DNA of 64,000 nt, taken from assembly GCA_949317995.1 (NCBI GenBank), contig OX439036.1:108665669-108729668 (forward strand), in the 5' to 3' direction. Below are positions 1 to 13,420 of this stretch, one piece after another (positions within the stretch are counted from its first letter, which is position 1; each line of letters starts with the position of its first letter). The DNA is from Acholoe squamosa (Eukaryota; Annelida; Polychaeta; Phyllodocida; Polynoidae). The notes under the pieces were generated by a model, which searched no databases, had not been told where the DNA came from, and worked only from the letters and a program-made list of their open reading frames with translations. Both the position numbers and the translations under genes were made by a program.

Positions 1-1011
1 TAAGAGCCCTCAAGGACACTCAGCAAACGTCCTCCCTCCCCTCTTTATGTATGCAGCAGGCTATTCACTCTTTCAATCAGGAGTGTTCCCTGTAAGTGCT
101 CTTGTACCCTGGTGAAACCACTATGCATTTCTTTCACTAAGATCGCAGTGATCTTAGTGGTGGAAATGGAATAGTGAAGTGATCCCAGGACTAGCTATTC
201 TGGACAGGCCTGCAACCACTGCATTACATAGGGTAGACCAGCCAGGTCTTATGATATGTGCCTACACTAAGATCGCTGGGTTTGCGATCCCAGGATCTTT
301 TGAATTAAGCTCCAGACAGGTGCCCTTCACTTGGTCACGTCTAGTACATATTGCTGATACTGCTGATATCTAATAAGTAAGCATTACTGCAAACAGAAAT
401 TGTGTTTTCTCCTTATGCTGCTACAGTAATAGATTCATTGTACTATCTTAGCTAAAGTCAAATGCTGAGCTATGTTATGTGATATATCTATCATGCTATA
501 ACATGAATAAATTGAGGAAATACATACACTATTGGATAGTGGTAATTCTATCTTACAGAATTCGATTTGTCAAGATTTCACCCCTTCCCACTGCACAAGG
601 GTTTTTGCAGATGGAAATGAGCAGAATAGCATGCGGAAATTGGCAATGCTATTGGTACAGCTTCAGCCTTTTCCCATAATCCAATAATATTCTCATATCT
701 GTAGATAATAAAGTGGAGATAGTGAAGGCTCAGCTGCATTTTACTTAGGCGCTCTTAATCCTTTGCCTTCCAATGTTTCCACTTCCACTTAGGACATTTC
801 CCTTTTGAATGCTTTTTTTTTCTCTTTTCTCTCCCTTGCCTTTCAATATAATACATCGTAAATTATTTTCTAGATTGAATGTCTATCAAATGCTTGGCAG
901 AAAAAGAGCCATGTTTATTCTGGATTGGTGAGGGTTGTTCCTAATTTGTAAGTGTACAGAACCATTTCTCGGTACCCATATCGGTATTTGCAAAGCATCT
1001 TTAAGAGAACA
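1..1011. other. AT-rich non-coding stretch
   Basis: No convincing gene is seen; open frames are short and have no recognisable domain. Parts of 560-770 resemble 7580-7760 (a shared 'gagatagtg.aggctc' stretch and a nearby 'cagctgca..cctttgc' stretch), so this appears to be the edge of the first of several diverged duplicated blocks. Confidence 0.5.
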
Positions 1012-1373
1012 GGAGGGTGTTGCTCCTATTATAAAAAGAGTTGTAAGTATGTGCCCTCTTTTCTAAACAAGTCGTGCGCTGCTTCACCTAAGTACTTGCA
1101 CTCCCCACATTCGTCTGAAAAGTCACCTGCCTTGTTTAAAATAGAGAGAGCTGCACTACCAGGTACATACTCATGTCACATGCTCTATAGTTTATTATAC
1201 TGACTGACTTCTCCCAACTAGGTACCTACTCAAATCCCCCTTTTTTAGCACCGTACTTGAATGACCACTTGTGAGCAACAAAAGGGACAAGTCATAGCTA
1301 CATTAAAAGAAAGGACTGGAAACAAGGGCATTTTTAGCCAGCTCTTCCTTTTACTATAGGAGCAACACCCTCC
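1012..1373 (+). mobile_element. MITE family 1, copy 1 (362 bp)
   Basis: Both ends carry an 18-bp terminal inverted repeat: GGAGGGTGTTGCTCCTAT at the left and its complement at the right. The interior has no transposase-like ORF. A full-length copy lies in opposite orientation at 5922-6282 and is alignable along its whole length, which sets the boundaries. This is a non-autonomous DNA transposon; the superfamily is unassigned because no clear target-site duplication is visible. Confidence 0.8.
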
Positions 1374-1678
1374 AGTACTCTCAGGGTTCCTCCTTTATTC
1401 TCTGGTAGTAATAATTATCAGCAATGATTGACGTATATAATTCTGACGGCCTGGTTTGACCAGCCGTCAGTCTGGCCATGAGCCCATCACCCATAATTGT
1501 TAGCTGAACATAGGCTGCTCAGAATGTAAGGCCTCATAATTACAAGCCTTAGCCCCCATCAGGTTACCAAGATTGGTGCATCACGCTAACCTTTCAGAAT
1601 CATATGTGGCATCTGCAGTCTAGATAGTATACATTATAGGGCTAATAGAATACTGCACTGAAAAGATAAGGCTTAAAA

Positions 1679-1793
1679 AGGTACTCTGTAGTGATTACTT
1701 TTTGTCATCTTATTGATGGTCCCGAGGGGAAGTACCCCATGATCTTTAAGGTGATCACATGTGATCACCCTGGGTGATCACTACAGAGTACCT
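1679..1793. repeat. Short inverted-repeat element (115 bp)
   Basis: A perfect 17-bp inverted repeat (AGGTACTCTGTAGTGAT) bounds a 115-bp unit. Inside it a second set of palindromic GTGATCAC motifs (around 1751-1780) could also fold. It resembles a small foldback MITE or a structured RNA. No flanking duplication is obvious. Confidence 0.6.
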
Positions 1794-4370
1794 GTCTGAA
1801 CTGTTTAGAGAGGTGTTTGTGAATGATTACGTTGTCATTAATTATGATTTTTGCATAGATTTGCATAATTATCCCCTTCCCTCCCCACAACCAAGCATCC
1901 TTTGAGGGCACTTACAGCTGACTTATGATGCCTTGGTGGGGCATATAGTAGTTGTTTGTATAAGGCATATTAGCCATTCCCCATGGTTGTAGTTATGGTT
2001 TGAGTGACAAAAGTGGTGTCAATCATTTAGCATGCTTTTGTCTTTGATAATTTTAACCAAATGACTTTTTTGATCAATTAACATTCCCTTGTGATGAAAT
2101 CTTTCACACCACCCATCTTATAGACACTGATGATCAAGAGTATTGTAGATAAAAGAAAAATCAGTAGCTCACATAGTGAGCACTGCATATCCTATTGTTG
2201 TATACTAGGGCCCCCTGGTGGTAGAAAAATATCATCAAAGTGATGACCTTGGGTGATCATCATGATTACCTTAGGTCATCAATAGGGAAAGAGGACATTA
2301 ACTCATCAATAGTGATCACCTTAATAGAAGCCCATATTTTCCATTTGGTGAATTTCCAGCTGCTGTTACATTATATGATCATGTTTATAAAGCGGAATGA
2401 ATCTAGAGTGAATTCATGACAGTATCATTGTATAAGGAGGATTGATTTCAATGTGGAACTTGCTGGGTATTCTTGGGCGATAGATTGGAAAAAGGAGGCG
2501 ATCCTATCCTAATTTCTTTACAGAGACGAAAGAAATTTTGGTGTGTTTGAGTACAATTAGGATGTTGAAGCTAAGGGGCAAAATGGGACTAAACATGAAG
2601 CATAGATAAAAGGTGTAATCCTGCATTCTTATTTTTTCTTCTGTTTGCCGTAATAGAAATACACAACTTATGAGAGGTCGACTGGGAGAATTAATGCATA
2701 AATCCTCCGTGATGAATCCTGCAGAATGCTACAATATGGTTTATGGATGGCCTTATTGAGTATGTGGAAGAAAAAAAAAAAACAGCTCCCAAAGCAGATC
2801 CCTGTGGTAATCTGTACAAACATAGTTTGCTATACAGTCTACTACAACCTATTGGACTACTATAAGAAGCTGGATAATAGAGCAAGGCAGGAAACATAAG
2901 ATTTAATGAGAATGTGTCTTCAATATTACACGTTTAATGCATCATTGCATTAGGCCACCTGTCCCCTTGTGCTTGGGCTGACTAGTTGAATTGAACAGGT
3001 TTTAACTTGTATGTTTTATGGTACTTACTCTGGAGACTTTTGTGCCCTACAAGTGTTGTGTGTATTCAACATTTGTGTATCTTCAACTATATGTTCAAGG
3101 TCTGGTTTAGCCCACTGCCTACTGCTTCTGAAAGAGCCACATCATTATAGATACTGCCATGAATTTAAGGCAACAAACTATTTTTGCTGAAACTCATTAC
3201 AAGGGCCCTTTGGCTACATATCCCTGCCAGAACTGACATGCTCACAAGTTTGTAAGGGAGACGTATGGTTTATGTGTGCATGGTTGTTATAATGCACCAA
3301 TTCAGTGCCAAAAAAATCTTTTGACATTCATTTAAAGATTGATACATAAAGACCATGCATGCATGGCATACCATACATTTATTTGATGTTTTTTACATTA
3401 AGATTTATACATTTGCTTGCATAAACAAACAAAAAAACAGCCCAATGCTTTAAAAGTCATGTTGTGACCAAAGAGCTAGGCCTTATTACTGTACATCCCT
3501 TACTTGATGAGCAGCCTATATGCAGCTGTCACTTATTGGCCAAGGGTTCACTGACAGACTGACAGCTGGGGCAGCCAGGCTGTTAGAATACCTGTCAACT
3601 GTCACTGATTGTCATTACCAAGGGAGTACTGTCAGGACTGCCATCTTAGTTTGATGATGGTGGGAGTTGTAACCTCATGCATTGGAGTCGGGAGAAGGTG
3701 AAGATTACCTCCTCGCTTACTCTTGGGATACTCATGTATTAGCATATTTTGTGAAAGGCATGTATGTACTGTTTCTACCTATAATACCCTACAATCTGAA
3801 AAAAATAGCTTCAATGGTAATAGCTGTTTTGGACATTATACAGCACAGAAGATAGGTTCTTCAGATGAAAATAGCATAAATCAATCAGTAGCTTTAGGTG
3901 CAGTGACGTATCAATATAAGTGCTGAGCGCCGAAAGTGAGACGAGAAGAAGACACCAAATAAAGGTGCCTAAGTGAATTGAAACTGAAGTTGTGCAATCT
4001 TCATTACCTTCATTTTATTATTGATGTCAACTGCAGGAGATTAGTCATATAAAGACTGTATAGAGCCGGACATTAAAAGCGTGGCTGATAGAAGGCCTAA
4101 GGGGAGCAATCTCCAGTAGCATTTTAACTACTCATATGTCTTCATAATGGGATGATTTTACCCAATGTGTCTTCTTTCCGAATGGGCAGTGGAAGTTAGC
4201 CATAGCTGTACTGATTGACACTGGTTAACTTCCCCTTTAAATGCGCATTTATAACTGGAGGACTAGAGGGATAGATATTATTATTATTATGGTGGAAAAC
4301 TCGGTCGACAAACATTTGCATTTTTAACCGTCGGGCCACCCATTGGTAAGCCTGTTGGATTATCTGTCAA
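1794..4370. repeat. Duplicated non-coding block D1, copy 1
   Basis: No gene. Several sub-segments recur in the same order at about 7860-9880: 2330-2400 with 7865-7920, 2695-2870 with 8095-8250, 3470-3680 with 8935-9135, and 3940-4060 with 9750-9880. A third partial copy of the 3470-3680 piece is at 18105-18310. Divergence by eye is substantial, so these are old duplications or a long interspersed repeat without coding capacity. At 2220-2330 there are several TGATCA/TGATGA-type palindromic motifs. Confidence 0.6.
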
Positions 4371-4703
4371 TGTGACACCAATACCAGGGACAACAACACA
4401 AGGAACTTAGGGTTTCCGAAGCTTTATTAATGAGGGGAACATAGATCACTTGGTTTGATAATAGGATGCTCACTAGGAACATGTTGTCCCTTATATAGTG
4501 GGTTTAATTAACACGTGACATCATTAGTGTATTGATTGCAATTAGAAACGGCGGGAACCTTACAGGTATCCCTCGGCAAATACTAATCCTCTTACATCAC
4601 AGGCTTAGCGCCTAATTGGTGGTTAAACATATGTTACCGGTTGGTAGTGATAAGTACCTTTTTATAGTTATGCTAGTGGCTTTGCTACTAGGTAGTGGGG
4701 ACA
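4371..4703 (-). mobile_element. LTR of a truncated LTR retrotransposon (minus strand)
   Basis: Read on the minus strand the segment starts TGTCCCC and ends GTGTCACA, that is TGT...ACA boundaries. It contains a TATA-like ACTATAAAAAGG (4657-4668) and an AATAAAG polyadenylation-like signal (4422-4428) in the right order. Just outside its 5' edge lies a purine-rich run on the minus strand (4705-4721), expected of a polypurine tract, so this looks like the 3' LTR of an element whose body pointed toward higher coordinates. No coding remains are seen beyond it, so the rest is deleted or decayed. Confidence 0.5.
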
Positions 4704-5921
4704 ACCTGCCCTCCCCCCTTTAACAGCCCCCATGTGTGTTCATCAGTGCTGCCCCCTGGTGTGTTACATGATAAGAGCGTCAGTTAGCGAAGCGTAACAA
4801 TGCAACAACGCGTAACATAGCAAACATTAAACAAATCTTTTCTCCAAAGCAGATCCTCTCGGCGGTCTATTTTTGTACTTTTCTCTGGAAGTACTCATTA
4901 GATCTTAACAAATAACCTATCAAATTAAAGATCTCAGTGCGTACAATACGGATCTCTAGTCGACAAGCAGCTAACCCGTAAATAGGATCGGGAAGAGTGC
5001 CAATATCTTTGAATCAAGATCCAAGATGGCGGACATTGCAGAAAAAAAAAACAAAAAAAAACAAATAGCTACGATGATCTTGAGGCCAGAAAATTATTGT
5101 GTTTAATGCCATTTGTTTTTCTGACCCCATGATTAGTTTGATGAAAAGAAGTCTTATTGTATAAGGATACCTCAAAATAATAAAATCCTTGAAGTTTTGG
5201 AGAAAAATTGTGTTACCTTTGAAAAAAGTACATACTTCTATATAGCCTCTTTTGGTTTATCTGTTCCTAGCAAGCAGTCAAGCTTATTTTAATGGGATAG
5301 GGACCAGCGATGAACTAATGCCTTTTTATATATAGGGTAATTACTGGTTGATAAGATATATCGATAGAAACACATTTTAATTTATAAAACGACAAGGCAG
5401 CGCATAAGCTTGCCTGTTACACATTATAAAAACCCCTAGCTATACCACATCAAACCTCTCAGTCCCCTCTGCGTGTAATAGTCTAGTGGGTTTATCACTT
5501 TCTAATCTCTTTACCAGTTTTATGCAATCTTAAGATCATATTGCAAATATCATTTGCATACATTAGGTTAGGTGTAAGTGTAGTAAGGCCTGTACTGTTC
5601 CTTATGGTGTTTCTCGTGTATGGAAAACAGAGTTTGCATATAAATTGAATACAGGAAATCCAGCCTATTCAGCTCCAGTAATAAAGGATGTTATTAATCC
5701 TGAAGCTTCTACATTTAACCTGGTTATCTACATTTCAGTGCCATCCTTTAACCCTGTAATGGCCTCAAATACAGGAGTGTATCATGCCCATTTGCCTTTT
5801 TCCCATGATGCATCACTGACATGCTAGCTATAGTCTGCTTGCCAACACTTCATTGGAGCATCATGACGACCCTTTGTGTATTAACCCTGTATGGTTGGTG
5901 TGATGCGTTAAATGTAGCCCT
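4704..5921. other. Non-coding stretch next to LTR remnant
   Basis: The first few hundred bases may be residual 3' internal sequence of the LTR element. An A-rich tract (5040-5066) follows a CAAGATGGCGG motif. Nothing else recognisable. Confidence 0.4.
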
Positions 5922-6282
5922 GGTGAGTGTTGCTCCTATAGTGAAAGGAAGAGCTGGCTAAAAATGCCCTTGTTTCCAGTCCTTTCTTTTCATGTAGCTA
6001 TAACTTGTCCATTTTGTTGCTCACAAGTGGTCATCCAAGTACAGTGCTAAAAAAGGGGATTTGAGTAGGTACCTAGTTGGGAGAAGTCAGTCAGTATAAT
6101 AAACTATAGAGCTTGTGACATAAGTAGGTACCTGGTAGTGCAGCTCTCTCTATTTTAAACAAGGCAGGTGACCTTTTAGACTAATGTGGTGAGTGCAAGT
6201 ACTTAGGTGAAGCAGTGCACGACTTGTTTAGAAAAGAGGGCACATACTCACAGCTCTTTTTACAATAGGAGCAACACCCTCC
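5922..6282 (-). mobile_element. MITE family 1, copy 2 (361 bp, inverted)
   Basis: Reverse-complement relative of 1012-1373 over its full length, ending in the same GGAGGGTGTTGCTCC-type inverted repeats (the left terminus here has substitutions). The two copies are 4.5 kb apart in opposite orientation, so this interval could fold back or invert by recombination. Confidence 0.8.
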
Positions 6283-7860
6283 TGGTGAGTTACTCATGCG
6301 TTACTCACCAATGAACATGACGTGCATTGATGCTTCTGTGCTCTTTAGAGGGTTAAGGGAGATGACACCTTGAATAATGACAGGCATACCCGTTGCTTTA
6401 GTGGCCCGATGGTATGAATATGTAATTCTACTGCCAAAGTACACATCCACCTGCTTATTTATGTAATGCTATTTGTATTTCATCTATTGCAAAAACATTC
6501 CGTTGAATTGAATAGTGTCCACCATCACTATTTTAGCTATAATAATTACATTAGCTACATGTAAAATTTATCATAACATAGAAATACAACTTCATATTCC
6601 TGCAGGAATTCCATAAACATTTCTCTGTCATGCCTCATATTTATGAGCCTTACGCTTATGATTTATTAGAGAATATACACAGGAGCGATCTAGCTGATTA
6701 ATAGTTTGTTATTGCCTAATACATAATCAATATAAGGAGACAAACGAAACGACAGGTTGAATGAGAAAATTTGGAGTTTAGTTCTCCATAAGATCTCCCA
6801 AAGATATCCTATTCTATCACTAAATGCCAGACAAGGCTGTCTACTGAATTGGAGTATCCCATGTACCACCATACTACATTGAACTTCCTGAATTGACATC
6901 AAATTGTTTTAGCATTATCATAATTGGGATGAAATAAAAGAAAGTGGATTGAATTGCACAATATGGATTGAAAGTGTTCCTCATACCTGCTAGACAGGTG
7001 ACCTTCACCTACACCCAGCAACATCTTATACCCAGGATATTATCATTCACTACGGAATGAACAAATAGCAAACCCCTTACCTATTTTCGTGATAGCATAT
7101 TTTGATAGCCTTTATATTAAATAAACAGATTCTGGTGTGATTATTGGAATATGTGTCACTATACAGGAGGGCAGCAGGTTTATCCGATGCAGCCGATGAT
7201 GTCATGATTGCCGCAATGCATCCCATTTGTGCCTGCCTAACACTGTAATGAAACAAGTAGATGTTCCTTCTAGCTTATTCTCAGGCATGCATTGTTATTT
7301 CCCTTGAATAATATAAATATCTAACCTAAAATAACCTCCCTGTGTAGCATACTATCCTAGGCACATCTTCTAATACCTTTCATGCTTAAACAATGCAGAA
7401 TCTGATGCATTTTTGTCAATCATGAGATCATCAGATGCAGCAGATAAACCCACTTATCTCCTGTCTTATGACATATATTTCAATAACTCTGCCACAATTG
7501 TTTTTATTTTATTTGATAGGCCATCATGAACACAGGGTAGTGTTTTTTCTTTAACATTGCAGAACTGTATGCAGACATTGGTAACATGTGCATGTAGAGG
7601 AAATTGCCAATGCAGATTCAGTTTTCTGCCATGATCCTCCCTTAATATTGTCATCTCTGTTCAATATATGTAGGACTTACCTCTCTCAGGTCAATGATAA
7701 AATAGAGATAGTGGAGGCTCTGGGATCCCAGCTGCAATCCTTTGCTCTCCTGTGTTTTATACCCCCTTAGGATTTCTTTCCTGTTATAGCAGAAAAGGAC
7801 GAGTAGGAGAAGAAAACTTCCTGTTAAATTACATTTCATGTGTTTGTGTAAGTCTAATAG
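6283..7860. other. Non-coding stretch
   Basis: No gene or element with clear ends is seen. 7580-7760 shares short patches with 560-770. Confidence 0.4.
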
Positions 7861-9880
7861 AGTACTGGTGAATTTCCAGCTTCTGTACTTTCTATCATAA
7901 TGTTTATGAAGCTTAATATTAATAAGAGGGGGTGAATTCGGGGTGAGGTTTATCTTTCTTTTTAATAGTTCTTTGTGACAATGCCTGGCAATAGTTCCTT
8001 TCTATTCTGATCAATGTGTTTTACATAATCCCAATCTACAATGTATGAGTTGATCCATGAGGGGGTACATATATGGAGAGCTATAACATAAAACCTCCTT
8101 GATGAAATCCCGCAGAATGCGACAGTATGGTTTATGGATGCCCTTATTGAATATACAGACACAATGGAGGAAAGGAGGGTGTCCCAGAGCAGATCCCTTT
8201 GGTAATCTGTGCAAACATAGTTTACTATTCTATACATTGCTGTGTGTGTCTACATTATGTCTGCAGGCAAGGAGACACTGCATTGGTCCATATTCCATAA
8301 CATCCAGTCTACTACAACCAATTGGACTGTTTACACTTGTGCCCTTGGCAAAAAGAAACATTGTGTGTTTCCAGTAACATGGGCCAAAGAGTACTGTCAG
8401 GACTGTTGGTGATGGAAATATAAGTGTCTTTCATGAAATTCATGAAAATGGTACTTCTAATTGATCAATGCATCTTAGTGTGCTAAAGTCAGAGTGTATT
8501 GACTGGGGGACCTGTCTACATACCACTGCCATAATCTACCTACACCAAGATGTTCCACTGTAAAAGTCAGATAATCTCTAGTCTTTGACACCTGAAGTTT
8601 GATGGGATAAGGGCTTGTAAAATGATTGTGAGCCCCTTCTTCTTTACCTATTCCCAAGGGATATCCATTCTCTTAGGTTCCCTACTGCAGCCTTATTTAG
8701 CTCGATGTAACCATTTGAAAGCAGGATTCTGCAGTAAGATGCGATGCAGTGATTGACTCAGTGCGGTTCGTTATAGGCAATAAAATTGGCAGTCAGTAAA
8801 GGTGCTTGTACAATTTGAGCATGTGGGGTCCTTTTGAAGCACTAATTGAGTGTTAGCGAATGACTATTCATCTAATATAGAGCAAACAAATAAATAGACA
8901 GGCTACAGGTATCATGTGGTGTTTTTTTTCAAAGGGCTACGGCCTATTTTTGCACATCCCTTACTTGATGAGCAGCCTATATGCAGCTGTCTCCTATGTG
9001 TCAAGGGCTCACTGACAGACGGACAGCAGGGGCAGCCAAGCAGTTAGAACACCTGTCAACTGTCACTGATTGTCATTACCAAAGGGATTCAGGAATGGAG
9101 TACTGTCATGACTGTCATCTTAGTTTGTTAGGTGTTGTACTATCCTCCCTAATAGAGTGCAGGGTAGTGGGACAAGGGTGAAAACATTTTCTTCCTTTCT
9201 CTGGGGACACTCATGTATTGAGATAGTCTTAATGATTAATTTGATTGAATTGTAATTCCAGAAGGTTTTTACTATGAATTGACTAGATTGATATCAACAT
9301 GTTAGAATTGCATGCTTGGTAACAGCGTCATCAAGCTGTTCTGGCACAATCTTTATCCCTCCAATCGTGCATATGATTATTCTACAATCTAAAAACACTC
9401 TAATGTGGTGACTCTTTGTGAACATCCTAATCTACCCTGTAAAAGATGTATCATTGAAATAACGAAGGTTCATCATCCCAAAGTTGTCAGGGATCCATCG
9501 TTATTTTCACAGACATGTAGTTATTTTTACATAGATTCCTTGTACCACCACACTGCCACCTGGAGCTTCTTGTAAAAACTACACTGGCTTCCTGTTGTAC
9601 AATTAGGGAAGTTCACTTTTCAATTTGATAAGGATCTATGGAAGATTCAACAGTTATTTTTACAGTGTACAGCACAGAGGAGAAACATACAAAAAATGTA
9701 AGAGAATCAGTAGCTTCAGGTACAGGGGGAATCAATAAATAATGAGTGCAGAAAGCTAGATGAAAAGAAGACAGTAAGTTGAGGTGTAAGTGAACTGCAG
9801 CTGATGTCCTGCAATCTTCATTTCCTCGATTTTATTATTCATGTCATCTGCAGGAGACGAGTCATATGTAGACTGTGCCA
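7861..9880. repeat. Duplicated non-coding block D1, copy 2
   Basis: Diverged copy of parts of 2330-4060. In addition, 8505-8925 matches 17690-18095 over about 400 bp, and 8935-9135 matches 18105-18310, so a third copy of this part lies near 18 kb. Segment 9470-9660 also resembles 29615-29770 and 63525-63700. No coding capacity is evident in any copy. Confidence 0.6.
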
Positions 9881-11288
9881 TGACTTGGATATCAAAGGGG
9901 TTGTGAGCTAATGCTAAAAAGCATTAAACTACAGATAGCTACATCCATATTCCAGTAACATTTCCTTTTTGCCTGATATAACATCACTTATTTTTTTAGT
10001 TCGCTCTGAATTATTCCTTCTAGTTCCAAGCTGCCTTTACTCATTATCGATTATGGAATATGAAGCATGAGACTGAATTGCTCTCTATGTTGAAATACAC
10101 AACATACAACTGTTCAAAATACTTGTTGAATGTACAAGGTAAATCTGGACAATTATATTGTGGTGAAGTAGTGAGGTTTCTACAATAAAGCCCCAGATGG
10201 TAGTGGTAAAAATAATGAAAATAACTTTGGGACATGCGTTTCGCCATAAGTTTCTGTGCACTGCAGTACCACCACTAGGACCCGTTCTTCTGCTGGATCC
10301 TAGTGTTATACTGGTATGTTGGTATGGCATGATGTTTATGTACTTCAGTGTAATAAGGTCTTAGAACAAGCTTGCTACAACTATAACCTCAAGGGAGGGG
10401 GTTGATGATGAGATGAGATAAGATGAGATGTTGGGGTGTTTGTGTGTGTCATTATCTTACATCTAGCTACTTATTCAATTATACAAAGCAATTATAATGT
10501 TTCTTAATTAACAGTTTAAAAGTGGCCAGGTTCTCTATGAGAGGGTATGAGGCTTTTGAGCTATCCTAGGTGGTTATTGTTCTATAAAAGGTACTTCTGG
10601 TGACAAAAGGTTTTAGGGAACGGGGCACAAGAAGTCTTTTACCTACATGCATCTGCCTCCAGATTGCACTATGGCACTATGGCAATATGACACAATGCTA
10701 TATAGTGATCACATGATTATTTAGTCTCTCACCTTTCTATTTCTATGCTACATTAGTTCATATTTGCACAGTAAAATTTATGTGAGACATAGTGTATGTG
10801 TATGAATTAAACACAAAGGAGTAGTACAGAGACAAGCAAATCGATGCGATAAAACACCAACAGTGAAGCCATTAGTGGTAGTAGAAACACATATAAATAA
10901 GATCAGGGTTTTAATGCAATGGGTATGCTTACTTTCATTTTGTGTTACCCGTTCCCTAGATCAATATAAAATGAAATAAGTAAAAGCATATACAGCTGTC
11001 TAGACTAGATAATAGATATAGATTCAAACAGTACTTTGGATACCTGATTAATACAATTAGGCAAAATATAAGCTGTTTTTACATTCACAAATGTATTTTT
11101 CAACATAATACTGTTTCAACAGAAATGCATAGATTTGTAGGGGCCAGCTCTGGCTGTAAGTCCATGGCAGTAGGCCATCTGCCCCGTTCCGGTTGCACCA
11201 GCCCTCAGGGGCTGGTCAGCCGGTATAAGCTGCCCCCCTTGTGTATTATACCGATCCAGATGTAGGTGAAAGGTAGAGAATGTCAGAA
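9881..11288. other. Non-coding stretch with small repeats
   Basis: Contains a short GATGA/GATAAGA-type low-complexity run (10406-10432). A GC-rich patch at 11140-11240 includes a small hairpin, CCAGCCC-tcag-GGGCTGG. No gene seen. Confidence 0.4.
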
Positions 11289-11361
11289 GGGGAAGTAGCT
11301 CAGTGGTAGAGCTTCCGCCTGCAGGTTGAAGGGTCCCGCATTTGACTCCGCCGACCTCTAC
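11289..11361 (+). repeat. tRNA-Cys-like SINE head or tRNA pseudogene
   Basis: The segment has a good pol III A box (TAGCTCAGTGG) and a degenerate B box (GCATTTGACTCC instead of GGTTCGAnTCC). The putative anticodon loop CTGCAGG reads GCA (Cys). The anticodon stem halves TCCGC and TTGAA do not pair, so a functional tRNA is unlikely. Best read as a decayed tRNA pseudogene or the head of a tRNA-derived SINE. Confidence 0.6.
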
Positions 11362-11599
11362 ACAAGTATCGTAAATATTTAACTCTGAATGTCAGAGCCC
11401 TTTAAATGCAATATCCTCATCCATGCCGCAGCCTTAATGCTATAGCATCACTACAACATCCAAGGTGTGCTATTAGAGGTCTGCCAGACAATTCTCAACA
11501 ATGTAAAATAACACTATTGAGAAATGCTCTTAAAAACTACTTGCTTGCTGCATTACAAAATGGCAAATGAACAGAAGGCCTTTGGCACATTTCTGTTGG

Positions 11600-13420
11600 A
11601 AAAACATTAGCAAAAGAATTTATATTATATTTCAAAATTAAGCTGCCGTGCTATCATTTAACAAAAAAAAGGATTAGCCGATTACAAAATGCATAAGGGA
11701 TCAAGAAAATATACCTATTCTCTAAGTTGACAGGGACTGAACTTATGGTGGTTCAATGTTCAGTTTCACAAGGATTCCTGGTAGAAATATAAAGCATAAC
11801 AAATATAGGTCCCTTTTTACATAGCTTTACAACTGTGCAAACCCAGGGTGTTTTTGTTATATTTTAATGATAAATTTATAATGGTGACTAAATGGGAACC
11901 CTGGTTTGATTCATCAATCTGTTATATCTTCACTGGAATAATAACATGATCTATCTATATATATATATCAATGAAAACATGTGCATTTCTGCTGATAATT
12001 TAACTTGGCAAACCTGAAAACATACCTCACATTACATTGTGGGAGTTATTCTTATATTGCCTTCAGACTACCCCTACAGACAGACATCGATTACACCCTG
12101 TCTGGGACACAATTATATCATGATTCATAAACCTTTGCAATAGATACTTCCTCATAACGAAAATCTTTTGTGATATACCGTTTTCTCAGATATGGATGTT
12201 TAATCCATCTTTGGTTTTTACCCATATCTAACACCTAAACTCAATCACCACTCCATCTGCCCATGGTAGTCATGTGCAATTGGGCCTGCAGTTCGCCCTG
12301 TTAGAGGTATGCAAAAAAAAACACATTTGAGAGTTTTCTGGAGAGGAGTATTGTATTAGTTAGTATTCCCTATACTGTTCCGCTACATGTCCCTGTAATA
12401 GTTCACATACAGTGGCCAATTGTGTCTGTACCAATTAGATTACATAGTGTCTGACTCTAGGGTCATTTCTGCCATTTACTGTCCGACTTTAGAGGCAATT
12501 TGATGTTGAAGAGGCAAAATATATATATGGTTCATTTATTAATATGTATACGAGAGATTTATCAAAACGTCTTCATGGATATTGATGACTAAGTATCATG
12601 TATCAACTGATGCAATGGAAAGCAGAATTAACCACAGTTGAAGGTAGAGGATTTGCATATCAAATATGGTCACCTCGTGTGTGGCCAGGAGCGTCCGAAA
12701 TGGGTGCCTTTAACATACAGGGAAAAATACCATAGAATTACTAGAAATAGTGTACCAGAGTACCTCAACGACACTGCTATCTGACCCCTGACATCGACAC
12801 TAAAATGTGGTTTACACATGGTCCTATTCAATAGATGGACACAAAATAAGAAGGGAATGGGCCCAAGTACAGAAATCCACAATAACCCTCACAAACTTAG
12901 TTTTCTATTGCATACCGTGTACCATGTATTGTCTATTCTGCATTCGCCCTCTCTGCATGTGAGGAGGTACTTCATTTATAAATCCACATTCAATAGAATG
13001 TTTTCTACAAGCTATTGCTATGTCTGGGCTGTTAATAGTCCATACAACCTTTTATCTATGTTGAGAATGTAGAACAGGGACACAAGTGGACAGAAACTAG
13101 TACAAAGCAAATCTCTATGTGTGTTTTTTTTTTCTCTCAAATAACTATATAAGCCACAGGAACTGAAAACAGAGGGAATGCTTACTGCTTTCAACCTTTT
13201 TTTTTAAACAAAATATTAATAAGAGAGGCGCATATTAAACAATCAGCTCATTTAAAGAACAGAAAAAAAGAACCTTCAGTCAGGTAACATGATATGGTGT
13301 TTTGAAATCATCAATGTCTTTTAATTTGCAAGGTAGGATAGAGGCCTTTGAATATTAGATTAAGAAATTATTTCAGGATTGTGCTTACTCATCCCATGCA
13401 GTGAGTCAAGTAATAATTTA
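11600..13420. repeat. Duplicated non-coding block D2, copy 1
   Basis: Recurs in the same order at about 19005-20005: 11610-11720 with 19008-19110, 12720-13070 with 19190-19540, 13080-13200 with 19550-19680, and 13265-13420 with 19860-20005. In copy 2 roughly a kilobase present here (11800-12700) is absent or unrecognisable. Small open frames in both copies (12818-13072 and 19291-19530) keep some similarity but carry no recognised domain and differ by indels, so they are not called as genes. Confidence 0.6.

Noticed and set aside
11289-11361. Functional tRNA-Cys gene
   Set aside because: Anticodon stem unpaired and B box degenerate; kept as a tRNA-like repeat.
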